A stretch of 64,000 bases of DNA, taken from Eumeta japonica. Lineage: Eukaryota; Arthropoda; Insecta; Lepidoptera; Psychidae. The notes below the pieces were generated by a model that saw nothing but the letters and a program-made list of their open reading frames with translations, was not told the DNA's origin and made no database searches. Numbering within the stretch: the first letter of the stretch is position 1; the number at the start of each line of letters is the position of its first letter. This document shows positions 1-11,480 of the stretch, piece by piece. The stretch covers positions 186,001-250,000 of the forward strand of contig BGZK01000072.1 of assembly GCA_005406025.1 (NCBI GenBank), in the 5' to 3' direction. The translations under genes and the position numbers were made by a program.

Positions 1-790
1 ATGACTGGAAGTCTTTGTTTTATAGACAAATTTGAATATTTACAAAATATATTACACTCAAAGACAAACTTTCTATCGGCGTACGTCAAATCCAAATGAC
101 TCTTAGTCGTATATTGCGTATATATTTTTATGATGTGTAAAAAACACGTATCTTGCATGAAGGCCTCTTTCGATTTATAATTTATTTTTATTGTTATTAT
201 TTGTTGATAAGCCTGCATTAGAAATACATTCAGTTAAATTTCAAATGTTTACTTATTATAGTTCATGAGACACAGCCCGCTGATAGACAGAGAGATAAGC
301 GGACGGACAGATAAACGGACAGCGAAAGCTAAGTAATAGGGTACCGTAAAGACCTTTTGTATAGAAAGGCCTAAAAACATGTTGTAGTAGCACAATTATA
401 AGTTGAAACATTTGTTCATTTTTGTCCAACTGCTGAATAATTTGAATTCATAAATCATTATTTCATTTCCAACATTAAATTAATTACATATTTACTAGAA
501 ACATACAAAATATAATCATAATTTAGTGTTTCTGTATATTAAAGTAATTGAATACGATGGAATAATATATACCTTAGCACTTAAATTAAAATTTAAAGTG
601 GGTTAGAGAAATCACATTTAATTTATTATATTTCAAACTTTTTCAGTAGGGCTAATTGCAATTCTGCCTTACAATATACTACATTATTAGAGTATATAGA
701 AAAATAAGTGTCAAAAGTATGTTGTAGCAATTGAGCATATAAAAATTCAAAGGAATTCCCGAACAAACTAAAAGTATGAACCAGAATCTT
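1..790. other. AT-rich DNA, nothing recognised
   Basis: No open frame with recognisable protein similarity and no terminal repeats were seen. A short run near 285-325 of GACAG/GGACGGACAG type resembles the variable interior of Helitron-like lepidopteran repeats, but it is too short to classify. Confidence 0.5.
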
Positions 791-799
791 AATCAACTT

Positions 800-925
800 A
801 GATGAAGACCGAGATGGCAATCGAAAATGAGACAGTGATCTTAATTGAGCGTGATCGGTGGATATACAAGTTGAACAAACTCATTCTATGTCCAGGTGGG
901 CGGAGCCGCGTGAAAATCAAGTACT
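800..925 (+). repeat. Helitron-like repeat fragment
   Basis: The stretch ends with GGTGGGCGGAGCCGCGTG, a decayed form of the GGGCGAAGCCGCGGG motif common near the 3' end of lepidopteran Helitron-like and RTE-tail repeats. It is preceded by an irregular GAGAC/GATCGG-type purine-rich run like those at 10850-11010 and 63800-63850. Class assignment rests on motif memory only. Confidence 0.4.
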
Positions 926-935
926 GATACAATTG

Positions 936-2160
936 ACAAATAAAATTATGTTGTCAGTTAAAAAAAATTTTCTCCGTATGCGAATATTATTTTAGTAAAA
1001 CAACAACTTCAGTGATTTTATATTTTCATAGTTTCAGATTCTTGTATAGGGTCAAAAAGGAGAAACACTGGTATGCACTGCATAAACAGACGTTTATATC
1101 ATGAAGCAGTATAGTTTGAAAGAGTTCGATAATTTTTATGCAGCGTGAGGTGTTTTAAGTTAATTTTAACATTAAGATGCCGGATACTAATAGGTTTATT
1201 GCAGTGTTTATTGATGTGTGAAATCCTTCTTTTCGCTTTCCTGCAATCTAAGGGAAGAAAAGGAAAGGAAGTGAATAACAGGAAGCCAGGTGAAGCACGC
1301 GCTATTTGATTTATTGAATGAGTGTGCGCGGTGTTAGAGTTGGCCGTCAAATAGTACCAACCCACTTTCCAAGAGGTTGGCACTGTCAGTTAGCTACCGT
1401 ATTGCTACCGTATTGCTAACCGTACTATTTACATCGTACGGTTTACGACCTTTTTGACTATTGTATGATGTACGATCGGAGTTATCGAAATCGCATGTAC
1501 AAAATACGACCTTTTTTAAATCTTATAACTCTCTAAACAAATTAAAAACATAATATCAAATTATGTTTATTTTGTCGATAAAAAAAATAACCTACCGATT
1601 TTTTTAGAAGTTTTAGAAGATTTTTTTTGATCAAGGTTTAGAATCACTCATTATTTTTGTCTAATGTATAAAAAAAAATTAATATAATAATTTGATTACA
1701 TTTTAATTCAGATTATTAATTGTTCAAAGTTATAATTACAAAAAATAACACATTTTGTTCTTTTCATACTTTTACCATATACCAAAGGTGGCTCCGACGC
1801 TTTAAAAAAAAACTATTACTATCTTCCCACGATTTTAAGTGGTGATTTCAACTTACGCTTTAGAAATCTGAGCAGTTCACAGCTTTTTCAAATAGCTAAC
1901 TTAACTCGAAATTAACACAGATTTAAATGTAAAAGTGTAACTGTTATTGACTCAGTTTTTCAATGGTTTTTAAATACTCTGTAATATAAGTTGTGCGCGC
2001 CCAAGACCATCTTGGGGAATAAATCAATTTGCGTGGGAACTCACTGAAAGTTAAAAGATTGAAAGACTGAAAGTTTAGTCGTCGTTATGTGGAAGAGTAG
2101 GTACGAACACTCTGCAAGCGAAAGTCCCAATCTCTTCAATCTTTCAATGACTTGGTAACT
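936..2160. other. Unique AT-rich DNA with a small direct duplication
   Basis: No gene was seen. At 1394-1416 the 11-mer GCTACCGTATT occurs twice in tandem. At about 2052-2150 AAAGATTGAA is followed roughly 80 nt later by its complement TTCAATCTTT, a weak potential stem. Confidence 0.5.
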
Positions 2161-2720
2161 ATCAGAAGGGGGTTAGGAAATCTATACGCATTCTCGACCT
2201 TGCGTCCGCAACGTTCGATAGATTTAAGATCTCCGAAATAAAAGAGTCCGCTAACCGCCGAGTGTTCTGATAGCGACGCTCTAACAAATCCCGCGCAATC
2301 GAATAAGAATTATTACTAATGTTTAAATGTTGTACCTAACCACTCAGTTCCGCTGAGAGGCAGGACAGCAAATATACAACTTTTTGACCCGCCGCGAGTT
2401 CAGCCCGCGAATCGACTAAGCTATCGAACATATTAATTAACGACTACCAGTACTGATCTTGCCCGCTAAATTGAGTCAGGTTTAATGTCGGCATGCGCTA
2501 AATTAAGCCTCCCGCGTCGGCCGAGCTCGAACTGCGCCCCCCTATACGTCCTGATTTCTTTCCGCATCCTAAGTTGTCGAAGGCCAGTGTGATCGAATCC
2601 TCTAAATCGAAAATTCGAAGAAAGTCCTCATCCACCTTGGTCAGAACCGCCTCATGCAGGCTTGGATTTGTCCAAAGCCGCTAATAATGCTTCGTATAAC
2701 TACATGAACTGGGTTCAATT
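2161..2720. other. GC-richer island, candidate conserved non-coding DNA
   Basis: Composition shifts clearly from the AT-rich flanks to mixed sequence with many CG dinucleotides, and there is no repeat signature. No frame gives a recognisable protein: a 76-codon frame from 2662 has no domain and lacks splice context. It contains AT-rich homeodomain-like cores (ATTAATTAA near 2430). The stretch could be an enhancer or other constrained sequence of a neighbouring gene. This is inference from composition only. Confidence 0.3.
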
Positions 2721-5700
2721 CATCGGGAAATCATCGAAGCATGCCTGCAATTCATTTTTATTTTCGAAATTAATTATAACCGTAGCACTCTCAAACCACG
2801 CGACTATTGCTTTAAAAAGCGCTAAATGTTTTTTATACGACATCTTACGTTATATTCTGAACGTGTACCAAAAGAAAATAAATAAAAAATAAACTCAAAT
2901 AGAAACATGAAAATTAAACTCTTGCGGAACCCCAAAATCATTTCCACCGAAATGTAATAAAATATATATGAAATCCGCATACACTTAATCACTATAAAAA
3001 ATATTTATTTTACAAAAAAAAGCAAATAATATTGTTGCCCGCCCACGGAACCCTTGTCTAAGGATCCCTATAAGTATAATGAAGACAGACAAAAAATTAA
3101 GAAAAATTACTATCCAAACTAAAAACAATAATATTGCCCACCTGCGGAATCCGTTTCCATTTATTCCTATTAAAAAATATATTGCAATATGCCAATAATG
3201 CCCGGCGAAAATATGTAACACAAAAAAAAAACTAAAAATTCACCTATATTCAATAATGTTGTCCGCAATAAATATTAAACTGGAATTAAAATGTACGTAA
3301 ACTACTAAATACCAAAAGAAAATATTAAAGGAAAATATTTTATACAACACCTAAAGAAATTGGCTGCAAGTTAATATAAACTAAACAATACAAATAATCT
3401 ATTCTAAACCACTAAGAATTATCTATTTAATAAATACCAGCAATTTTTTTTTAATATAGAATGCCTAACTATTAAAGGCACTTAACGTATTCGTAAATGA
3501 TAATATTAAAACAAATAAAAATAATACCTATCTAAGAAAACCCGCTTAACCTAATTATAATCATAACATTGGATCAACTGATATGCCTGTCTTACATTAA
3601 GCAAAAAATAGACCACCAGCTTTATGTAAATGAAATCAAGCAATTTAATGTCTATGAAATGAAAATAAAATGTTGTCGCTTAAGGCCGCTACCGTTATTT
3701 TTAAGTTAAACAAATGTTTTCCTTGCAAAAAAAAATATTTTACCCACCTGATAATACCGAATATAATATATAATATCGTCGAAGTTGGTTTTGATCTCGA
3801 CCGCTGAAGGTTTGGACGGCAATCGTACAATTTACATTGCTCGTTCAAGCACCTTCCGACAACCAACTTGGGAATCCCAAATATAATGAAAGTACCCGCA
3901 AAAACCGAAAGAAGAAAAATTACGATTTCATGATTTAATTATCAAGAAAACCCGCATAAAAGCCGTTTTTAACCTTGCAGTATATGTCTCATATTGAAGT
4001 TAGCATAATTCTATTGTCTCCGTTCTCCCTCAAACTAAAATAACTAACTGTTGTCAATAAAAAAAATGCATTATTCCTAGCATTTATTAAATGATAAATA
4101 ACTTTTATTAAAGAAAAATATTTATCAATACGAAAAATTATTTCAAATAATACTTGAATCATGTTTTTCAGGATACAATGTTAATGTTGCTTAATATAAA
4201 GGTGAGATGTCAGAAGTCATCATCAAATGCGAATACTGTCAGGCTCGCTCGTTTTTACTTATTTAGATTAAATTTTCAGAATTTTTTTCATACCAATAAA
4301 TACGATAAAAAGAGTGAATAACCCTAAATAGTCTGAACCCTGCAATTATGTACTTATTACGCTTTTGTTTCAACTCATTTTAATTCAACTTGTACTGATC
4401 GTGTGGCAGTTACCCATTTTTACAAGCTTTTATATAGATTACGCTATTGAAAGTACCTAACATAAGCCAGTCATGTCATTGCGACGTCAGTTAACCGTCT
4501 TGTTTACCTAGTAGAAAAACAACAGTGATCACTTCATCAGTCATTTTCATAACACACCATCTCCGATTCTTAAATATATATTAACTTGTCGCACATTAAC
4601 TAAAATAAATGTACGACATTTTATTACCTACCTGTAACTAAATTCTACTCACCGAGAAGGTTATGCTATAAGCAATTATTTTTATTTGTATAAAACAAAG
4701 GTCAAAAACATGTAAAGCGATGAAAATTGTCGGTAGAGTGGGGCACCCCTGCTTAAAATAAGAAGTTACAATTACTTTTGCTTTAATGTGACGAGAGAAA
4801 GAAATAGTAAATCCCACTTACTTAAAATGAAATGTACATCGAAAATGCAAAACGGAATAACGTTTGTTCATAATTAAATATTGCTTAAAAAAACTTCAAA
4901 AAATCTATTGCTCAGTCGAAACCGCAAACAGATTTATACGGTTATATCTGAATTAAAGTTCACTGTAGTTAAATCTAGACATTACGCAGAATTTTATCTG
5001 TTATTCGATTATTTTATTTTTTTGTCGATAAATCCAAACCCAGGTTCAAAACTGGTAACTACAGAATTTGCTATAATCAACAAAAACATACACAACATAC
5101 AACAAAAACATTACGTAAAAAAATACGTTACTGTGTTATTGTTCTACCTTTTAAAAGGGTAATAATGTGAATGTATTATACTACGAAACTGATTAATTTA
5201 TAAAAACAAGTTCCTTCTCCGTTGCGTTCCGAGCGGCTATTACAGCTTAAAGTCCTACATTGCACCATTTTAATAGTACACGTACGCTTTACATAACCAA
5301 ATAGCAGTCTAACAGCAAAGACAATGGTAAAAACCAGCAATTAAAGATTAGACCGATGTCAAAATGAACTGTTAGCAACTTTTTGACGAACAATAAAAAG
5401 TGGCACACGGACAAAAATGAAATCTAACTTATTCTATGTTGTCCTCATTCAATGATTCGGTGTTTTTAGTTAAATCTTTTTAACCAATATTAAAACTCTT
5501 TTTTAAGAATGAGTAGTATTTGTACCCTACACATAAAAGCTCTTTGGAGTTTCAAATCAAAAACTTGTTCTGGAATTTTGCAAAAAAAAATTGAAATTTT
5601 TTTTTGCAAAATAATAATATCCATAGCTAGACAATATACTTACATTATTTATATTCAAAACCAAATTTCTTTAATACACTCTGTTCGCGTTTTGATATTT

Positions 5701-5890
5701 GGTTGCAATTTCAGAACTGCTATGATTTTTTTTTCTACGGCATTATTCAAACGTTACGAAATAACTACAATGGACAAATACCTAAGTATGGGCTAGTCTA
5801 TCTGTTAGCATACAAAAGTAACTGTCATTGTAAGAGAAGAGCGTTCAACTTACCTATTCACAGATCCGAGGATATATTATTATGTATTAC
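2721..5890. other. AT-rich DNA, no gene recognised
   Basis: Mostly poly-A/T-rich unique sequence. Between about 2915 and 3160 a loosely repeated motif of the form AATAATATTG-CCCRCC-YGCGGAAYCC recurs (2921, 3028, 3126), suggesting an old degenerate tandem repeat. Several open frames of 70-95 codons (2985-3221 minus, 3645-3866 minus, 4881-5162 plus, 5509-5796 plus) have AT-driven composition and no domain, and I do not regard them as genes. Confidence 0.5.
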
Positions 5891-6340
5891 TTAAAAATTG
5901 TTTTAAAAACTGACGAGGTCTTCGGCTATATATTGCTTTGTATTGCTCCAAAACAGCACCAATGATCCAGAGGCATATAATTCGTATGACACGTTCATTG
6001 GATTCAAACACACGTGTAACATTCCTCTGGTCCTTTGTTTTATCGGCGTACTCAAAATTTTATTTAGATTCGAAATGTAACAAGCCGGGAGAAATGGACG
6101 TTGAACAGTCCCGCGGACCAGCCGTGAAAAAAATTTGTATTTCAAACTTTTTTTTTAGGAATGTCCATAAATTTTCCGTCCGTAAAGTTTTCGGTATTTG
6201 AATTTGCACATTTTTACTTCCGAGTGGGGGGTCCCTGTACGGAGGTATTTGTGCGAAAATTAGAATTTAAATTCTTGTTGCCAATCACTCGTTCATGTTG
6301 TGTGAGTCTCGCGCGTCGGTCCTGAGGATATTTGGGTGCT
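5891..6340. other. GC-richer island, possible conserved non-coding DNA
   Basis: Mixed-composition sequence (for example the stretch around 6075-6130 and the G-run near 6225) inside AT-rich DNA. Two short frames on opposite strands overlap here and neither shows a domain. No terminal repeats or repeat family were recognised. Confidence 0.25.
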
Positions 6341-7030
6341 ATAAATTATCCAGTATGTACTAATCTACCATCTGGTGGTATAAAATTGTCATAAAAGATC
6401 AATAAGTAACTAATTTATAAACAATTTCAAAACTTGTAACCGATTCACTTTCAGTCATATATTTTATGTCTGTTTGTCGTATTCATAAAGATGACTTAGG
6501 CCTGCTGGTGTACACTCATTTTATTATAAGTAACCCACTAAAAACTTGTTTCGAAAGACACTGTTTTAAAAATTCTATCGCACTCAAAGAAATAGGAGCT
6601 AAAGTTTCTATTTAAGAAAATTGTCATTTTTGCGTATTTTCTATTTTATGATATTTTTTTTTTGTGATTATTTACATTAAGTGCATGAAATCTCTTAACT
6701 TTCCGTTTGAATTTGAATAAATTTAGATTTATAAATTACAAAATTTTCTTTGATATGTTTAAATAAATAATAGTACCACAAAACTTTGTATTTTTTGTAC
6801 TTAATGTAACTGTACGTAATATTTAGGGACATGGAGCAAAAGATAAAAAATGAAAACATAGCGAAAAAAGAAGCGCAGAAAGTGGACTTTAAAACACAGT
6901 AGACATTCGATCAGGTAAATCGGCTAGAGCTGATCTTTTTATAATCAATGCGATGACGAGTAATCCTCGATGTATTTTTAAATGCAATTTTACTAGTGCA
7001 AAAGGAACGAATGCGAGTTTAAACACATTT
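6341..7030. other. AT-rich DNA, nothing recognised
   Basis: No open frames of note, no repeat motif and no hairpin seen. Confidence 0.5.
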
Positions 7031-7680
7031 ACAGTACAACCACAACTATTTCGTGGTACAACACACGAAACTTTGCCTCTCTGAATTACTTGCGAACGAT
7101 GTAATGCGCAGATTTAACATTACCCGACCCTTCCTTCTTCTCCCCCGCGTGACAATTTTACTCCATTGCGACACTTTCGTGACTAACTTCACAGCGGCAG
7201 AGTTTTGTGCGTTGCACTGTAACCCGCAGATCGAAATCCCGCCGTTAACGTTTCATTCGAGAGACACTCTCGGACCCGCACCGAAGGATCACGGCGAACG
7301 TTAATTCGGCACAAAGGGAAAAATTGCAGAAAAAAAAAATAACGGACCACGCCCCACGGAAACATTCAAAACAGGTTAGCCGACGACTGCGTCAAAGCTT
7401 ATAACACTTCAAAGCTGTTTTCCGGACGCGACCCGAAACGTTGAGCCGTGCTACGTGAGCACTTATCCCAAATTAGTGGGGACACGCTCCTGCGCCGAGG
7501 TTGGCCGCTCGGCGCGATGGGCCGTGATGCCCTTGTGCTTATTTAGGGTGTGGACACTTTCTTTCGATTCAACGCTCAGCATCTACCATTTAGAAAGGTC
7601 GTTAAATGTGTTGAATTTGAAGGCAAAGTTGGCAGACCGAAACTTTTTTGTTTTCAAAATTCTACCGTATAGCCAGAATT
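7031..7680. other. GC-richer island, candidate conserved non-coding DNA
   Basis: The sharpest composition shift in the first 10 kb, with CpG-rich stretches at 7130-7320 and 7420-7560. Frames 7053-7304 and 7455-7682 (plus) are open but show no domain, and open frames are expected by chance in GC-richer DNA. It could be regulatory DNA or an unrecognised exon. Confidence 0.3.
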
Positions 7681-8760
7681 AAAGCTTTTCTTGATTCTTA
7701 ACATAAAATGACAGGAAACTTTTTAAAGTGACCTCAAATATACGTTTAAGAATATCAGCTTTAAATATCTATGAATTTTCGTACGATCCATATTTAATAA
7801 AGAAAAAATAATTCAATAATATATACCGACATAGTACGGATCGGACTTCTGCATTGAGGGTTCCGAGCATTATACTTATTTTATATACGTACCAAAAGTA
7901 ATTATTTTCATTCATTTGGTTTAGAATCCTCAGCACGAGCTTATCTCATGTTTGCCTAATATTTATTACCTGAATTAATGTAAATTATAAAGTTTACAAT
8001 TTATTCATACCAAGTTTGATGCACGCAGATATTCTTATTTTTATAGTAAAGCAAGAATGAAAAAATATGTTTTTTATTAAAATATCGGCCTTTATATGTA
8101 TGTCCTGCAAAAAATACGTCGATAAACGCAAGGATGAATAGACAGACAGCTTATAATTATACTTACGATCAATTTGTAATCTTTTCTTGTTCAATTGAAA
8201 TTACCTTGAAAGCCATGAAACATAAATATTTGTCAAAGGTGCCCGTTGGTTTTTATAATGCCCTCTATGATCGAAAATATAAATTATAGACGTTATTATA
8301 GCACTATTTTTTGATAAACAAACCCATATATTTTAATTAATAACGCCAGATGTAAATGAAATGTCTCATTTTTCCAATCATTATTGAATTGATAAAAACT
8401 ATCTAGTAGATATTTTTTGTCTTTCGCTAGACTGCGTTTGATACATAAGTTATGGAACCTGCATAAAATTGTGGATTCTTATTGTATGTACGTTTTAATG
8501 TATATGTCAGTTTTAAGAAATTTTCTGACCTATAATTAAAATTAGCTTAGAGAGTTTTCTAAACAGAGGCCAGTAACACATTCAATACATATATAAAGTT
8601 AATAATTAAAAGTATATGAATGTGTGTTTAGATGCTATATAAAAGATTTTTTTTCACTATACAAAATAAAACCTTTATTGGTACAGCAGATATCGTCTAT
8701 CTGAAGAACTATAAAAAAGATAGCAACACGCAAAAGTACTGAAATCGTATGCGCTTTAAA
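7681..8760. other. AT-rich DNA, nothing recognised
   Basis: No protein similarity or repeat termini seen. A GACAGACAG run at 8140-8150 is trivial. Confidence 0.5.
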
Positions 8761-8944
8761 TTGGACATTGAAAATGATATTTGTGAATACGCCCTTATGA
8801 CGGCACTGCCGAAAGGAGTCGCTTCAATATTCCACGAACACCTAACACCGATTCGCGACATTTCGATGACGCACCAATAAAATTGTACACCCCCCGCGAA
8901 CGAGACCAGATTCGATTAACTAAAGCCATAGCGCGTGGAATTAG

Positions 8945-9136
8945 ATTTCTGATTCCGAGAACACCGACATTGGCGAACCCATTTTAAAACGTAGCAGCGA
9001 AGATCTTCTATGTCGTGTGTATACAGCTGCTCGTCTATTATTTTTAGTGTTTCGTACAAGAAAGCTTCCAATGGAGTTCCGAAAATGTTACAATGGAATG
9101 TTATTTTACGAGAGTCAGAGTTATTTGGCCTTTTAA
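8945..9136 (+). other. Unidentified open stretch with coding-like look
   Basis: A 63-codon open stretch follows a stop at 8942-8944 and ends with TAA at 9134-9136. Its translation contains IGEPILKRSSEDLLC and RKLPMEFRKCY, which look less AT-driven than surrounding random frames. There is no early ATG and no domain I recognise. The upstream 8750-8940 sequence is also GC-richer. It may be a fragment of an old transposase or other broken gene, or chance. Confidence 0.15.
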
Positions 9137-9406
9137 AAATATAAAGTTTCAGATGAAAAATTCATGTCTTGTATAAGGATAAAAGTACTAGGTGAATAAA
9201 ATGTAAGGATTTTTAAAAATTTTATTTAATTATTAATTACATCATCACATAAAAAAACTCAATGACCATAATATTTTTGCACAAGAAAAACAAAATGAAT
9301 TCGTGACACTATGCAATCGAGTAACATGTAAATACAGTTTAGTTTTATTTTTAGTTTAGAAATTATGTCTACCACTATTTTTATTAAAAAAAAATCTCAT
9401 TTGTTC

Positions 9407-10010
9407 TTACTTATATATTTCATTATGGTAAATAAATTGTAATGCCACAGTTAAATTTTCAATTTCTTTAAACTTACTTCTAAGAGAAACACAAACTACC
9501 GGTTCATAAGTCGTGCGAATGACCCAATTTTGCAACAAGAAAGTTCTATGCATATCCGCAACGTGTTCCCAAAACAGTGTGCTATATAACATCAAGCTAT
9601 GGAAACAAATAAAATAAACCAATCTGGCGGTTTGGTTACGGTACAAACTTCTTATCTTTTTAATTGTAAATGCACCAGAGCTAAGCCTTTTCGCCAACTC
9701 ACCGATATGAAGACCCCATTGAAGTTTAATATGTAAAGTAACTTCCAGGAATATAATAGTGTCAACAAACCCTAATTCTTTCATATTAAAATAGCACCAG
9801 ATCCATTTTTCATATTCGGAAAGTGAGAATTTTACATATATTGTTTTCTTCCTATTATGAAGTAAATTATTTATAGTAAATCATTTTACAATTTTGGAGA
9901 TAGTAATGTTCACATCGTCATAATTGAGTAGATGGCTGTTAGCTCTGAATAATAAAGAGGTAACATCAGCAAACAGTACTATTTTATGAATATCCTTAAC
10001 AAGGCTATGT
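9407..10010 (-). pseudogene. Non-LTR retrotransposon reverse transcriptase, 3' fragment
   Basis: Reading leftwards, the frame first gives LVKDIHKIVLFADV near 9957-10009, matching the catalytic FADD block of a non-LTR reverse transcriptase with the second Asp changed to Val. After a break, an open frame from 9784 to 9407 carries the thumb/connection region, with motifs FLEVTLHIKLQWGLHI, AKRLSSGAF, KKIRSL and RLVYFICFHSLM. These are characteristic of arthropod CR1/Jockey-group LINEs. The upstream palm, fingers and endonuclease are absent, so this is a 5'-truncated copy with a mutated active site and separated frames. It cannot encode a working enzyme. Clade assignment is approximate. Confidence 0.85.
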
Positions 10011-10190
10011 AAGTAATTATCTAGTCATTTATAATAGGTAACTGTTTTCTTCGAAGCTTAAACAGATATACTTTAACAGAAATAGTTAATATTCATTTAC
10101 TTCTAAATAAAATCACAATAAAAATGTCTACCCCTAGTATTGTCAGCTAGGTGCTCGTGATAAGACTTCAACATTATTTAAAGTTATCAT
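10011..10190. other. AT-rich spacer
   Basis: Lies between the truncated LINE fragment and the Helitron-like repeat. No feature seen. Confidence 0.4.
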
Positions 10191-10194
10191 TTGT

Positions 10195-11118
10195 ATAGCG
10201 GCTGAACCGATTTGGTTATGTAATATTTTAAATTTTCGTTTTAACTCGCATAAGGTTATTTGAGAAAGAAAAATTGAAAAAGTTGCGTAAGAAACTTGAA
10301 AATGCAGGAAAAATTGCTAAGAGGTTTTGTATGAACTTATGACCATAATCCACGTTTCGAACGATGGATATACGTAATTCTTTTTTTGTTCGAAATCAAA
10401 CGTAAGACCGGGATTGATTTATACAAAAGATGAAGGGATTGAACTACATAAAAACGAATGTTTCTGCGTTTGTTTCCTAAACTATTGATCCGATTACAGT
10501 GAAACTTTGGTGGCATTTTGCACGCACGCCCGGAAAAGTTTTCGAAAAAAGATTACCACTTGCCCCCGGTTTCTTTCGCGTATTTCTGCTGCTAAATTGA
10601 ACTACTGAATCGATTCTACAAATTCTTTGGATAATAAATAGCTACAATATTCGTATCAATATTTACTCCCGGCTTCATTCACGAATTTATGATTTTGAGA
10701 CGACTTTAATAATTGCAATGGTGTAACGGTCTTTATTTTTCTTTGTTTTTATGCCAACTTAAATTGCATAGTGGCAATTCCGAGGGCGCTCCGACTCACC
10801 CTTCTGTCCGCCCCTCTAATTCACATGGAAACTCTCGCTGTGAGAATCGAGAGCTGGACTAGGATCAGAATTGAAAGCGGAATCGGGACCAAAATTAAGA
10901 ACGGGACTAAAATTGAAAACGAGTGTGAGGACGCAATCAGAATCAAAAGTATGACCGGGATCGGAATCAAAAGCGAGACTGAGACTGAAATTGACATCGA
11001 TCGAAGGAGGTATTAATTCTATATACATGCTGGTAGAGCTACAGCTATTAATTACAATCATTAATACGTGCAAGTGGCCAACAATGAAGAGCAGAACAAC
11101 GTCTGCCGGGCCAGCTAG
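10195..11118 (+). mobile_element. Helitron-like non-autonomous element
   Basis: The 3' end reads GTCTGCCGGGCCAGCTAGT followed by T, the CTAGT terminus with a GC-rich hairpin-forming sequence just inside that marks lepidopteran Helitrons (insertion between A and T). The interior has phrases usual for these elements: CTGAACCGATTTGG at 10203, and CTATTGATCCGATTACAGTGAAACTTTGG near 10483 with TTTTGCACGCACGC after it. There is no Rep/helicase coding, so it is non-autonomous. The 5' TC end is not clear: it may start near 10195 or be only the 10380-11118 part. Confidence 0.65.
10845..11010 (+). repeat. Degenerate purine-rich GAATCGGGAC-type array
   Basis: An irregular short-period array of units such as GAATCG, GGGACC, AAAATTGA and GGGACT lies just upstream of the Helitron 3' end. 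Similar arrays recur at 14880-15010, 23480-23560 and 63795-63850, and in reverse orientation near 11330-11400. They look like a minisatellite carried by the repeat family. The open frames on both strands here (10771-11016 plus, 10816-11073 minus) are products of the repeat. Confidence 0.6.
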
Positions 11119-11239
11119 TTAAAAAAAGGTACTAGCTGTAATGAAAATGGTATTTTTACCTTCATTGGAAAAATAGAGATTTTATAACTAACATCCTTCT
11201 ATTTATATTTCTAATAATGATTGGTTATGATTATATTAG

Positions 11240-11480
11240 TTCTAAAATTAATTGCCCGTGGACGGCTTCACATGCTCGGATATAGGTTAGTTAGATAAAT
11301 TTCCTTCATCCCTAACATTAACGGTTTTAATTAAATCCCGATCTTGGTTTCAATCCGGGCCTCCATCTTAGCTTAATTCTAAGATCCTGTGCTCGGTTGC
11401 GCAGTTGAGCTTTATTTCTGTTTTGCTCACAGTTCTAATCTAACTTCTACTCTAGAGTTTGTTCGTTTTTGGGCCGGATG
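11240..11480 (-). repeat. Helitron-like fragment in reverse orientation
   Basis: Contains GCCCGTGGACGGCTTCACATGC, a decayed form of the lepidopteran CCGCGGCTTCGCCCGC motif, and the complement of the degenerate GAATCGGGAC array (ATCCCGATCTTGG, CAATCCGGGCC). Boundaries are vague. Confidence 0.4.

Noticed and set aside
4231..4243. AATACTGTCAGG, similar to the start of miR-8/200
   Set aside because: The 3' half does not match and there is no hairpin partner in the flanks.
5903..6201. Overlapping frames on opposite strands considered as a small gene
   Set aside because: No domain, no start context and no preference for either strand.
10771..11073. Overlapping frames with repeated Ile/Glu/Lys or Asp/Ser/Pro patterns
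   Set aside because: The low-complexity proteins are translations of a degenerate DNA repeat in a Helitron-like element.
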